A stretch of 64,000 bases of DNA. Origin: Marthasterias glacialis. Its lineage: Eukaryota; Echinodermata; Asteroidea; Forcipulatida; Asteriidae. A model generated the notes under the pieces. It saw only the letters and a program-made list of their open reading frames with translations. It was not told where the DNA came from and did not search any database. Shown one piece after another: positions 42,540-55,668 of the stretch (its first letter is position 1; the number at the start of each line of letters is the position of its first letter). The position numbers and the translations under genes are program-made. The stretch is taken from the NCBI GenBank assembly GCA_911728455.2, contig OU452225.1, positions 13,366,731-13,430,730 of the forward strand, read 5' to 3'.

Positions 42540-43776
42540 ACTAGAGATTTAGAGTTTGTGGACAAACTCACGGTGTTCGGCTTAATTACGTAATTGAAAA
42601 TTTTAAGGTCAATATTATGTGCACGTTTCTTGTCTATTTGTGCTATGCTGACGGGCGAAATATTTAGTTGTACTTTTTTATCTTTATTCATGAAGGTTTG
42701 TCATATGAAACTTCAACTTCCGGTTTGACAGGAACTAAAGGTCAAATGGGGTCACACCTTGTGCATGGTATCTAGAATTGTCAGAGAGCTTTAAATTGAT
42801 GTAACGATTATTAATGTACCACGTTTCATTAATAAGGTACATATTTTTGTAGTACAAACTTATACTTCCGGTTTCGACCGGAAGTGAAGGTCAAATGAGG
42901 TCACACTTTGTAAATATTTGTAGAATCGTCGAGGGGCTTTAAAATTAAGTTATACAATTAATATACAAATTTACGTAATTCGGAATCGATTTTTCATAAC
43001 AAAACTACTACTTCCGGTTTCGACCGGAAGTGAAGGTCAAATGGGGTCACACCCTGTGTAAGATTTGTTTAATACTTCAAGACCTTTCATATGGTGTAAA
43101 GATCATGTATGTAGCATGTATTATTCTTAAGATATGATTATTTTAGTATAAAACTTCAATTTAATGTAATGACGTCATTGATGACGTAATCATTCCCAAA
43201 ATTTTACTTTGTCATATACACACTGTGGTCTAAGTATGTAGTAAGTATCAAGTCCGTACATGCTTTAGTTTTTGAGATAGCAAAATAATTTTTTTTTCGA
43301 CCTCGTGTATCAATTTCGTTGTGACGTAGCTATGACGTCATACATTACATTTTTAGAACGTTCGTGAGCTAACAAAAATATTATGCATTTAAAGTTTGTT
43401 CATATCTTTATTCACTTAGGCTCTAGAGCCCCAAATAACATGAATTTTAACTTTAACTTCCGGTTTTGACCGGAAGTAAAGGTCAAATGGGGTCACGGTG
43501 TGCATACAATTTGTCCCACATCACAAGACCTTTCATATGCATTAAAGATTTTGAATGTAGCATTTGCCGTTCTTGAGTTACTAAATTTTTGAATTATTTA
43601 ACGTTTATTTAACGTCATGACGTCATCAATGACGTCATCATTCCAAAAAAGTTTCTGTATCATCCACTCACTAATATGTTTGTACATGGTAAGTTTCAAG
43701 TTCATACAAGCTTAACTTTTTGAGAAAATTTGTGGACAAGTTTCGACGACTAAGAAAGCCCAGAAAAAAAAGGAAA
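42540..43776 (-). mobile_element. Helentron-like unit A3
   Basis: A-type unit, head-to-tail with A2 and the B1 unit. The hairpin and CTAG terminus are intact. Confidence 0.75.
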
Positions 43777-45331
43777 ACTAGAAATGAGTTTTTGTGGCAT
43801 CACAAAAACTAGGTGTTCGGAGTGTGATGTATAAAAAATAATTTATGTGTTAAAAGTTAAATGAAATTAAAAGTTAATCCAACTTATATTTAAGAAAATA
43901 TGAAGAAAATATACGTTAAATTGAGGTTTATAATACAATATTTAATTTGAACATCCAGTTTGGACAGGAATTTCTAACCACTTTTAAAAGAGGAGGTACT
44001 TCCGGTTTGACCGGAAGTAGAGTTCAGAGAGGTCACGCAATGTGTGACAAAGGACCTTCCCTAACCTTGGTATTTGGTGAAAGAATCATGTTCCTAGCTC
44101 TTACCATGCATAAATGAGGAGCTACTTCCGGTTTGATCTTAAGTAGAGGTCACAGCGGTCACCCAATGTGCAACAGAGAAGGACCCTCCCTAACCTTGGT
44201 ATGTGGTGAAAGAATCATGTTCCTAGCTCTCACCATTTTTAAATAAAGAGCTACTTCTGGTTTGACCGGAAGTAGATGTCACAAAGGTCACTTAACGTTT
44301 TACAAATGAAGACCTTCCCTAACCTTGATATTTATCGAAATAATCTTGTTCCTAACTCTAACCACTTTTACATGAGGAGCTACTTCCGGTTTTAACGGAA
44401 ATAGAGGCCATTGAGGTCACCCAATGTGCAACAGAGAATGACCTTTCCTAACCTTGGTATTTGGTGAAAGAATCATGTTCCTAGCTCTTAGCAATTTTAT
44501 ATAAAAAGCTACTTCCGGTTTGACCGGAAGTAGATGTCACAGAGGTCACTTTTTGTGTCATAAAGAAAGACCCTCCCTTACCTTGACATTTGTCGAAAGA
44601 ATTATGTTCATACCTCAAACGGTTGATTTTTAGTTGATTTTTAAATGTTTAAATAAGCCCTGTATTAAAGACTAACAAAGCGTGGAGTATGCACCTTGAG
44701 AAGAGACTAAGAACAACGTGTGGTAAATGTGCATAGCAATGGGGCATCGATGTCACACAGCCAGGCACACACACACGTGTACATGTATAATGGCATTGGA
44801 TTTTGTACAGCAATGTTGGACACGCTTGAACGCACACGGACAATCGATTTGCGTTAAACGTCCGGTTTGAACCGGAAGTAAAGGTCAAAATGGTGTCACT
44901 CCAATGCAAAAGTTTGAGAAGACTCAATTTTCTACAATCTGATGCAAGATTGGTGATCATGTGATAAGTACTTCTTAAAATATGATTTTTTAAAATTTTC
45001 AAAAAATTTCAACTTCCGGTTTGAACCGGAAGACAAGGTCAAATTGGGGTTATGTCTGTGGAGCGTTTACGCAGTTTTGAATGACCTTTCCGATGATGTA
45101 TAGATTGTAAAAATCCATTGTGTACTTCAGGAGTTATGATTTTTTGAAATAATAAACTTTGATTTAATGTAATTCGACACCCGATGACGTCATCATGACG
45201 TCACTCAAACGGTTTCCTGTCCTAGTGACGTTCTAACTGTGTGTGAAGTTTGAAGTTTGTGTGACTTTAAGAAGTGTGCATTTGTTAGCGGACAACGTTC
45301 GGTGAGAAGAAGAAGAAGAAGTATTAAAAAA
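43777..45331 (-). mobile_element. Helentron-like unit B1 with 129-bp internal repeats
   Basis: A different 3' hairpin (GTTTTTGTG...CACAAAAAC) before the CTAG, read on minus, and TCCGAACACC next to it. About 43985-44640 is a tandem array of about five 129-bp units, each with CTACTTCCGGTTTGACCGG and GTCAC half-sites. It ends in an (AGA)n run on the + strand. Confidence 0.75.
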
Positions 45332-46568
45332 ACTAGAGATTTAGAGTTTGTGGACAAACTCACGGTGTTCGGCTTAATTACGTAATTGAAAATTTAAAGG
45401 TCAATATTATGTGCACGTTTCTTGTCTATTTGTGCTATGCTGACGGGCGAAATATTTAGTTGTACTTTTTTATCTTTATTCATGAAGGTTTGTCATATGA
45501 AACTTCAACTTCCGGTTTGACAGGAACTAAAGGTCAAATGGGGTCACACCTTGTGCATGGTATCTAGAATTGTCAGAGAGCTTTAAATTGATGTAACGAT
45601 TATTAATATACCACGTTTCATTAATAAGGTACATATTTTTGTAGTACAAACTTATACTTCCGGTTTCGACCGGAAGTGAAGGTCAAATGAGGTCACACTT
45701 TGTAAATATTTGTAGAATCGTCGAGGGGCTTTAAAATTAAGTTATACAATTAATATACAAATTTACGTAATTCAGAATCGATTTTTCATAACAAAACTAC
45801 TACTTCCGGTTTCGACCGGAAGTGAAGGTCAAATGGGGTCACACCCTGTGTAAGATTTGTTTAGTACTTCAAGACCTTTCATATGGTGTAAAGATCATGT
45901 ATGTAGCATGTATTATTCTTAAGATATGATTATTTTAGTATAAAACTTCAATTTAATGTAATGACGTCATCGATGACGTCATCATTCCAAAAATTTTGCT
46001 TTGTCATATACACACTGTGGTCTAACTATGTAGTAAGTATCAAGTCCGTACATGCTTTAGTTTTTGAGATAGCAAAATAATTTTTTTTTCGACCTCGTGT
46101 ATCAATTTCGTTGTGACGTAGCTATGACGTCATATATCACATTTTTAGATTGCATTTGAGCTAAAGAAAATATTATTCATTAAAAGTTAGTTGATATTTT
46201 TAATCACTTAGGCTTTAAAGCCCCAAATAACATGAACTTTAACTTTAACTTCCGGTTTCTACCGGAAGTAAAAGTCAAATGGGGTCACGGTGTGCATACA
46301 ATTTGTCCCACATCACAAGACCTTTCATATGCATTAAAGATTTTGAATGTAGCATTTGCCGTTCTTGAGTTATTAAATTTTTGAATTATTTAACGTTTAT
46401 TTAACGTCATGACGTCATCAATGACGTCATCATTCCAAAAAAGTTTCTGTATCATCCACTCACTAATATGTTTGTACGTGGTAAGTTTCAAGTTCATACA
46501 AGCTTAACTTTTTGAGAAAATTTGTGGACAAACTTCGACGACTAAGAAAGCCCAGAAAAAAAAAAAAA
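45332..46568 (-). mobile_element. Helentron-like unit A4
   Basis: A-type unit, very close to A3 in sequence and length. Confidence 0.75.
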
Positions 46569-47990
46569 ACTAGACATAGGTTTTTGTGACATCACAAAAA
46601 CAAGGTGTTCGGATTATAGTACTTAAAGTTGTTATTTGATGTAGCAACTAAAGTATCTAAATATATGAACATGAAGTTGTTCTTTAAAAGATAATATTTA
46701 ATTTGTAACAGAGAAGGACCTTCCCTCACCTTGGTATTTGGTGAAAGAATCCTGTTCCAAGCTCTTACCATTGTTAATTGACGAGCTACTTCAGGTTTGA
46801 CCGGAAGTAGACATCACAGGCCACGCAATATGCAACAGAGGACCATCCCAAACCTTGTTATTTTGTGAAAGAATCATGTTCCTAGCTCTTACTAATTTTA
46901 AATGAGGAGCTACTTCCAGTTTGACCGGAAGTAGAGGTTACAAAGGTCACTTTATGTTTCACAAAGAAAGACCTTACCTAACCTTGATATTTCTCGAAAC
47001 AATCATGTTCCTAACTCTAACCACTCTTACACGAGGAGCTACTTCCGGTTTGACCGGAAGTAGAGGTCACCCAATGTGCAACAGAGAATGAACTTTCCAA
47101 ACCTTGGTATTTGGTGAAAGAATCATGTTCCTAGCTCTTAGCATTTTTAAATAAAGATCTACTTCCGGTTTGACCAGAAGTAGGTGTCACAGAGGTCACT
47201 TAATGTGTCGAAAAGAAAGAGCCTCCCTTACCTGGACATTTGTCGAAAGAATTAAGTTAATATCTCAAACGGTTGATTTTTTGTTGATTTATAAAGTTTT
47301 TAAAAAGCCCTGTATTAAAGACTTACAAAGCGTGGAGTGTGTACCTTGAAAAAAGAACAACGCGTGGTTAATGTGCATAGCAATGGGGCATCGATGTTAC
47401 ACAGCCACGCACACACAAGGACGTGTACATGGCATTGGATTTTCTACAGCAATGTGGGACACGCTTGAACGCACATGGACATTTGCGTTAAACGTCCGGT
47501 TTGAACCGGAAGTAAAGGTCAAATTGGTGTCACCCCAATGCACAAGTTTGAGAAGGCTCAATTCTCTACAATGTGATGTAAAATTTGTGATCATATGATA
47601 AGTACTTCTTAAAATATGAATTTTTGAAATTTCCATCATTTTCAACTTCCGGTTTGAACCGGAAGACAAGGTCAAATTGGGGTCATGTCTGTAGGGCGAT
47701 TACGCAGTTTTGGATGACCTTTCCGATGATGTAAAGATTGTAAATCCATTGTGTACTTCAGGAGTTATGTTTCGTCTCCTTGCCATATGCTACCTATGTA
47801 TGAAGTTTCAAGGTTATAATGACCTTCGGAAGTGTGCTTTTGAAGGTGGACAATCGCCAAGGAGAAGAAGAAGTATTTAAAAAAAACGAACAAAACCAAG
47901 AGGTTATCGGACCAGAGTCCGAACACCTAAAAAACCGAACAAAATCAAGAAGTGTTCCGGGCTGAGAGCCCGAACACCTAAAAAGCCGTT
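46569..47990 (-). mobile_element. Helentron-like unit B2 plus two terminal hairpin modules
   Basis: CTAG and hairpin GTTTTTGTGA..TCACAAAAAC at the left end, 129-bp-type repeats (about 46780-47190), then two hairpin modules (GTCCGAACACC near 47920 and GCCCGAACACC near 47970). Confidence 0.72.
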
Positions 47991-48689
47991 ACAATTAGTG
48001 TTGTAGCACCATTGTTTTCAAACTTGTTACCAGAGGACGCTGTTTAATGTAATGACGTCATCAGTTTTAAACTTGAAAACGCAGAGTCCTTTACCTACTC
48101 ACACACTGAAACCACTGTCCAAAGCTCGTTTTATACTGACCAAAGAACTAAAAAATAACGGCTTTATAACAATTGTTTCCTTCAACTTCCGGTTTGAACC
48201 GCAACACAAGGTCAAATAGGGGTCATTTCTTTGAAATATTTAATTAGTTTCCAAAAGACCTTTGCGATGATGTGTAGATTGTAAAAATCCATTGTGCACT
48301 TCAGGAGTTCTGATTTAATTAATAAACTTTGATTTATTGTAACTCAACATCTGATGACGTCATCATGACGTCATCGTTTTATTTCGCGTCTTCATATTGA
48401 GGTTCAAATATATGCACAGTTTCAAGGATCAGTTTAATTTCAATTTTGAGTTATTTATTTGGAGAAAATTTCGGAGGAATGAAACATAATGGTCTCTATG
48501 AGACACCGTATAACGCATGGTTTTGATTTTGTTTGATATTATTAAAAGTGAAATCAAATAAAACCTTTAAATATGAATATGAAAATAATTAAAAAGAGCT
48601 TTATCATATGTATTTCATGGGGACTTCCGGTTTGGACAGGAAGCGAGGTCAACTCAGGTCAAGAAATACACGGACATTTTGAAAAGCGA
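47991..48689. repeat. Diverged arm-like repeat segment
   Basis: It shares CTTCCGGTTTGAACCG, a TCCATTGTG.ACTTCAGGAG segment and GATGACGTCATCATGACGTCA with the arms, but is more decayed. No gene. Confidence 0.6.
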
Positions 48690-50940
48690 AGACTTTACTT
48701 TTAAACTTTACTTTTAAACAGTTTTACTCAGCGAATCCCGACAACAACTCTCGCGGGGGTAAAGTGCCTCTGGCCCCGCTGGTGCACACTTGTGACTCTC
48801 GTACGTAAGCACGTACGTGATCGGTATATTATAGAACGAAAGACGATCATTTTGTCAATTGCATTTTCTCCACCATTATACATCAAACAACTCACGTGAG
48901 CATGTGATCATCTCAGTAAAGTCTCCTCTTCCTCTCCCTGTCACAATTAAGCCACCAGAATGACATAAAGGGAAACATTTCCAAACTGAACTTGGCATGA
49001 CGTAACAGTTTTTCTTTGCGTTGGCATTACTACACACACAGAGAACTTAACACACCGCAAAGTTCGATGAACTGTGACAAGACCAGGGCCCAATTTCAAA
49101 AAGCTGCTTAACAGCCAATTTTGTGCTTAACGGGCGTGTTAAACAGATTTTCTATTTCATAGCCTCTATTAAGCACGATTTTTTGCTTAACGCGGTAAGC
49201 AACCAACAAGCAGCCTTAAACACTCGTTTTTGTGCTTAAGCAAGTCATGTTGTGTCAAAATGGCCGCTATAATTTGGAGGAGAGTCACAATATTGTCATG
49301 ATAATCAATGTAATTATCCTGTTAATAGACTAGTTTTATCGAAAGGCATGGCTGGAAAATTGCCCTGAATTACAGTAAAGACATAAATTTAACAATAGTC
49401 ATATTTCATACGGTGTGAACGTTTTGCCAAAGCAAATCAAACTTGGGAAAATAACGGCGTTAACTTTGCAGTACTGTAGAATAGAATTTAGAAAGGGAAC
49501 GGACATCATGACTGACACATTTTTTTGTTATGACTCACCTTGATCTTTAAGATAAATAAGAAATATGACAAAGAAATGTCCTTTGTGATCCATTCAGTAT
49601 CACGGAGTCGTTAATATAAGTTAACTTTGTACTAGTCCAGTCCCAGCAGTACTCTTAAAAATGTGCACAGCAAAGGTTATGAAACATCATCGGCAGCTAG
49701 TTATTTTGTGTGTGAGGTACGCGTATACTGCACGTAAAAATGTGTACAAACACATTGTATTGTGAAAACTTATAGTTTTACAAAACATCGATCAAACATT
49801 GTAACAATGTAATACAAAGTTTCATTTTGGCTGTATATCTCTTTATTATTCGAACCAAAGGGGGCGCTTTCTGACGTGACCCAATTCCATCAGAAAATTT
49901 TATTATTTCCATCGATAATTTCCTTTTTTGTTGATTTTTTAGCCACCGCTACTCCGTTGACTTCGTCCGCCATTTTGTAAATTTTTCAATCGGAAGTATT
50001 TTTGCTTAAGCAGACGGTACTTTTTTGTTGCGTGCGCAGTTTGTTTACGTGCTTAAGTTAGCAAACGCTGGTGAAATACGTTTACGCTTAGTAAGCAGAA
50101 AAATTTGCTTGCCGTTAAGCAGCTCTATGAAATTGGGCCCTGACTTGTTGCGTGTATGTATATACACAGCGTGCAGTAAAAGCCTAGAGTGCACACGCAC
50201 GGGGTGCAATACAGTAAGGTAACTGTACAGACTCTATCGGCGATCGCGCTAAAAACGGCACTTTTCACCTTAATATAACTTCGTTATTCAACGGCCAATT
50301 TTGTTCAAAGTTCACAATTAGGCTTTTATAGTCGTTATTTATTACTAAAAAATTCAACATGTAGTTTGCTCAAAAAAAAACTTAAAATAAAAAAAAAAAT
50401 ATTTTTAAACTCGTCGTCGTAACAAACTGTAACATTTGATGACGTCATCAATGTTATTTTCAAAGGCCATAAACTACATTTTATTTCGTACACTGAAACC
50501 ATGTCCAAATTCTGTTTCATATTGACTCCACAGCTTAAATTGTGACTTTTTAAGCATTTTTTGCTTCAACTTCCGGTTTGAACCGGAAGACAAGGTCAAA
50601 TTGGGGTCATCTCTGTGAGACATTTAATTATTTTCTAAAGACCTTTCCGATGATGTATAGATTGTAAAATTCCATTGTGTACTTCAGGAGTTATGATTTT
50701 TTGAAATAATAAACTTTGATTTAACGTAATTCAACACCCGATGACGTCATCATGACGTCACTCAAACGGTTTCGTCTCCTTGCCATAAACTACCTATGTA
50801 TGAATTTTCAAGGTTATATGACCTTCGGAAGTGTGCATTTGAAAGTGGACAATCGCCAGTGAGAAGAAGAAGAAGAAGAAGTATTAAAAAAAAAAAACCG
50901 AACAAAAACAAGAGGTCTTCGGACCAGAGTCCGAACACCT
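48690..50940 (-). repeat. Right arm of the large inverted repeat
   Basis: Reverse complement of the left arm (34640-40110 less the 3.2-kb insertion). The arms enclose about 8.6 kb of A and B units. Single-base differences show the two are old enough to have diverged. Confidence 0.87.
49084..50142. mobile_element. TIR DNA transposon, right-arm copy (1,059 bp)
   Basis: CAGGGCCCAATTTC at one end and GAAATTGGGCCCTG at the other, unbroken. It provides the intact structure of the split left-arm copy and the empty site of its 3.2-kb insertion. Confidence 0.82.
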
Positions 50941-51047
50941 AAAAAACAGAACAATAACAATAGGTCTTCGGCCGGTAGCCGAACACCTAAAAAAAAAAAA
51001 CCGAACAAAATCAATAGGTGTTCCGGGCTGAGTGCCCGAACACCTAA
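50895..51047 (-). repeat. Three tandem terminal-hairpin modules
   Basis: Three modules of about 50 bp, each a hairpin closing with CCGAACACC and followed by an A-rich spacer with GAACAA. Stem cores are GGAC/GTCC, GGC/GCC and GGGC/GCCC in turn. Confidence 0.8.
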
Positions 51048-51052
51048 AAAAT

Positions 51053-52328
51053 AAAAATTTAGAGTTTGTGAACAAACTCACGGTGTTCGGCTTAATTACA
51101 TAATTGAAAATTTTAATTTCAATATTGTGTGCAAGTTTTTTGTCTTTTGGTGCTATGCTGACGGGCGAAATATTTATTTGTACTTTTTTGATCTTTATGC
51201 ATGAAGGTTTGTCATATGAAACTCTAACTTCCGGTTTGAAAGGAACTAAAGGTCAAATGGGGTCACACCTTGTGCATGGTATCTAGAATTGTCAGAGAGC
51301 TTTAAATTGATGTAACGATTACTAATGTACCATGTGTCATTAATAAGATACATATTTTTGTTGTACAAACTTATACTTCCGGTTTCGACCGGAAGTGAAG
51401 GTCAAATGTGTTCACACTTTGTACAAAATTTGTAGAATCGTCGAAGGGCTTTAAAAATAAGTTATTATATTAATACACAAATTTTCGTAATTGAGAAATG
51501 ATTTTTTAAAACAAAACTTCTACTTCCGGTTTCGACCGGAAGTGAAGGTCAAATGGGGTCACATCCTGTGTAAGAATTGTTTAGTACTTCAAGACCTTTC
51601 ATATGGTGTAAAGATCATGTATGTAGCATGTATTATTCTTAAGATATGATTATTTTAGTATAAAAGTTCAATTTAATGTAATGACGTCATCGATGACGTC
51701 ATCATTCCAAAAATTTTGCTTTGTCCTATACACACTAAGGTCTAGGTATATAGTAAGTATCAAGTCCGTACATGCCTTAGTTTTTGAGATAGCAAAATAA
51801 TTTTTTTTTCGACCTCGTGTATCAATTTCGTTGTGACATACTATGACGTCATACATTACATTTTTAGAATGCTCGTGAGCTAACAAAAATATTACGCATT
51901 AAAAGTTTGTTCATATCTTCATTCACTTAGGCTCTAGAGCCCCAAATAACATGAATTTTAACTTTAACTTCCGGTTTTGACCGGAAGTAAAGGTCAAATG
52001 GGGTCACGGTGTGCATACAATTTGTTTCACATCACAAGACCTTTCATATGCACCAAAGATTTTGAATGTAGCATTTGCCGTTCTTGAGTTATTGAATTTT
52101 TGAATTATTTAACGTTTATTTAACCTAATGACGTCATCAATGACGTCATCATTCCAAAAAAGTTTCGGTATCATCCATTCACTAATATCTTTGTACATGG
52201 TAAGTTTCAAGTTCATACAAGCTTTACTTTTTGAGAAAATTTGTGGACAAGTTTCGACGACTAAGAAAGCCCAGAAAAAAAAAAACAGAACAATAACAAT
52301 AGGTTTTCGGCTGCTGGCCGAACACCTA
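51053..52328 (-). mobile_element. Helentron-like unit A5 with intact 5' terminus
   Basis: The right end carries the CCGAACACC hairpin, directly touching the CTAG of A6, so on minus the junction reads CTAG, TT, AGGTGTTCGG. This is the clearest boundary in the field. The left CTAG is altered (ATAAAAATTTAGAG). Confidence 0.78.
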
Positions 52329-53561
52329 ACTAGAGATTTAGAGTTTGTGAACAAACTCACGGTGTTCGGCTTAATTACGTAATTGAAAATTGTAAGGTCA
52401 ATATTGGGTGCAAGTTTTTTGTCTATTTGTGCTATGCTGACGGGCGAAATATTTATTTGTACTTTTTTGATCTTTATGCATGAAGGTTTGTCATATGAAA
52501 CTCTAACTTCCGGTTTGAAAGGAACTAAAGGTCAAATGGGGTCACACTTTGTGCATGGTATCTAGAATTGTCAGAGAGCTTTAAATTGATGTGACGATTA
52601 TCGATGTATCATGTGTCATTAATAAGATACATATTTTTGTTGTACAAACTTATACTTCCGGTTTCGACCGGAAGTGAAGGTCAAATGAGTTCACACTTTG
52701 TACAAAATTTGTAGAATCGTCGAAGGGCTTTAAAAATAAGTTATTATATTAATACACAAATTTACGTAATTCAGAAACCATTTTTCATAACAAAACTACT
52801 ACTTCCGGTTTCGACCGGAAGTGAAGGTCAAATGGGGTCACACCCTGTGTAAGATTTGTTTAGTACTTCAAGACCTTTCATATGGTGTAAAGATCATGTA
52901 TGTAGCATGTATTATTCTTAAGATATGATTATTTTAGTATAAAACTTCAATTTAATTTAATGACGTCATCGATGACGTCATCATTTCCAAAATTTTGCTT
53001 TGTCATATACACACTGAGGTCTAGGTATATAGTAAGTATCAATTCCGTACATGCTTTAGTTTTTGAGATAGCAAAATAAATTTTTTTTCGACCTCGTGTA
53101 TCAATTTCGTTGTGACGTAGCTATGACGTCATACATTACATTTTTAGAACGTTCGTGAGCTAACAAAAATATTATGCATTTAAAGTTTGTTCATATCTTT
53201 ATTCACTTAGGCTCTAGAGCCCCAAATAACATGAATTTTAACTTTAACTTCCGGTTTTGACCGGAAGTAAAGGTCAAATGGGGTAACGGTGTGCATACAA
53301 TTTGTTTCACGTCACAAGACCTTTCATATGCACCAAAGATTTTGAATGTAGCATTTGCCGTTCTTGAGTTATTGAATTTTTGAATTATTTAACGTTTATT
53401 TAACCTAATGACGTCATCAATGACGTCATCATTTCAAAAAATTCACGGTATCATCCACTCACTAATATCTTTGTACATGGTAAGTTTCAAGTTCATACAA
53501 GCTTTACTTTTTGAGAAAATTTGCGGACAAGTTTCGACGACTAAGAAAGCCCAGAAAAAAA
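52329..53561 (-). mobile_element. Helentron-like unit A6
   Basis: A-type unit with CTAG and hairpin (GAGTTTGTTCACAAACTC on minus) intact; ends AAGAAAGCCCAGAAAAAA. Confidence 0.75.
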
Positions 53562-55668
53562 ACTAGAGATTACGTAATTGAAAACTTTAAGGTCAATATT
53601 GTGTGCAAGTTTTTTGTGTATTTGTGCTATGCTGACGGACGAAATATTTATTTGTACTTTTTTGACCTTTATGCATGAAGGTTTGTCATATAAAACTCCA
53701 ACTTCCGGTTTAATAGGAACTAAAGGTCAAATGGGGTCACACCTTGTGCATGGTATCTAGAATTGTCAGAGAGCTTTAAATTGATGTAACGATTATTAAT
53801 GTACCATGTTTCATTAATAAGATACATATTTTTGTTGTACAAACTTATACTTCCAGTTTCGACCGGAAGTGAAGGTCAAATGAGGTCACACTTTGTAAAC
53901 ATTTGCAGAATCGTCGAGGGGCTTTAAAATTAAGTAATTATATTAATACACAAATTTACGTAATTCAGAAACGATTTTCATAACAAAACTACTACTTCCG
54001 GTTTCGACCGGAAGTGAAGTTCAAATGGGGTCACATCCTGTGTAAGATTTGTTTAGTACTTCAAGACCTTTCATATGGTGTAAAGATCATGTATGTAGCA
54101 TGTATTATTCTTAAGATATGATTATTTTAGTATAAAACTTCAATTTAATGTAATGACGTCATCGATAACGTCATCATTCCAAAAAGTTTACATTGTCATG
54201 TACACACTGTGGTCTAGGTATATTGTAAGTTTCAAGTCCGTACATGCTTTATTTTTTGAGATAGCAAAATAATTTTTTTTTGACCTCGTGTATCAGTTTC
54301 GTTGTGACGTAGCTATGACGTCATACATCACATATCTAAAATGCTCTTGAGCTAAAAAAAATATTATTCATTAAAAGTTTGTCGATATTTTTAATCACTT
54401 AGGATCTAGAGCCCAAAATAACATGATTTGTTACTTTAACTTCCGGTTTCTACCGGAAGTAAAGGTCAAATGAGGTCACGGTGTGCTTACAATTTGTCAA
54501 ACATTACAAGACCTTTCATATGCACCAAAGATTTTGAATGTAGCATTTGCCGTTCTAGAGTTATGAATTTTTTTAATTATTTATTACATGGATGAAGGCT
54601 GCAGTATCTTTTTACATTGGAATTTTCATGTAAACAGCCACGAAGTGAAAAAATAACTGATAGTATACAACACTTAATTACATTTCAAAATAGTATTCAT
54701 TTTGCCTTTTATCGAAACATTAAGCCTTGCTGCCCTCCATTTTGTTCGGCATCTACGTGGTGTCAATAAAATAAAGAAGTGTGCGTCCATACAGGTTTGA
54801 GGGCGCTATTTCAAATTAACGGTCTTAGTTTGTAAAAGCACTGTGTATGCGCCTCGCAGGTTCATTTCTTGGAAGCATGCCAAGGTTACTGTGCACGCAT
54901 TACTGTTGTTGACACTACTACCGAGCAGCTCTGTGTATATACTATACACAACACGCAGTAAAATCCTAGAGTGCACACGCACGGGGGGGGGGGGGGGGGG
55001 GGGGGTGGTAACTGTACAGACTCTATCGGCGATCGCGCTAAAAATGGCACTTTTCACCTTAATATAACTTCGTTATGCAACGGCCAATTTTGTTAAAATT
55101 TCACAATTAGGCTTTTATAGTCGTTATCTATTACTGAAAAATTCAACATGTAGTTTGCTTAATAATAATTTGAAATATTTTTTTTTTATTTTTAAACTCG
55201 TCGTCGTAACAAACTGTAACATTTGATGACGTCATCAATGTAATATTTTCAAAGGTCATAAACTACATTTTATTTCGTACACTGAATCCAGGTCCAAATT
55301 CTGTTTCATATTGACTCCACAGCTTAAATTGTGACTTTTTAAGCATTTTTTGCTTCAACTTCCGGTTTGAACCGGAAGACAAGGTCAAATTGGGGTCATC
55401 TCTGTGAAACATTTAATTATTTTTTGAAGACCTTTCCGATGATGTATAGATTGTAAAAATCCATTGTGTACTTCAGGAGTTATGATTTTTTGAATTATTT
55501 AACGTTTATTTAACGTCATGACGTCATCAATGACGTCATCATTCAAAAAATTTAGCGGTTTCATCTACTCACTAATATCTTTGTACATGGTAAGTTTCAA
55601 GTTCATACCAGCTTAACTTTTTGAGAAAATTTGCGGACAAGTTTCGACGACTAAGAAAGCCCAGAAAA
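53562..55668 (-). mobile_element. Composite unit A7 (A-type joined to arm-type sequence), hairpin deleted
   Basis: It starts CTAGAGATTACG, missing the hairpin and GGTGTTCGGC. After about 54585 the A sequence is replaced by about 0.9 kb with similarity to the arm, including a G23 run (54983-55005), then returns to the A-type end. Confidence 0.72.

Noticed and set aside
51104..51286. Repeated 60-aa frame with an MLT(G/D)EIFICTFL core, also at 52383, 53578 and 55723
   Set aside because: The frames recur only because the A unit recurs. They have no methionine-conserved longer form and no known domain, and the frame is lost in A1-A4.
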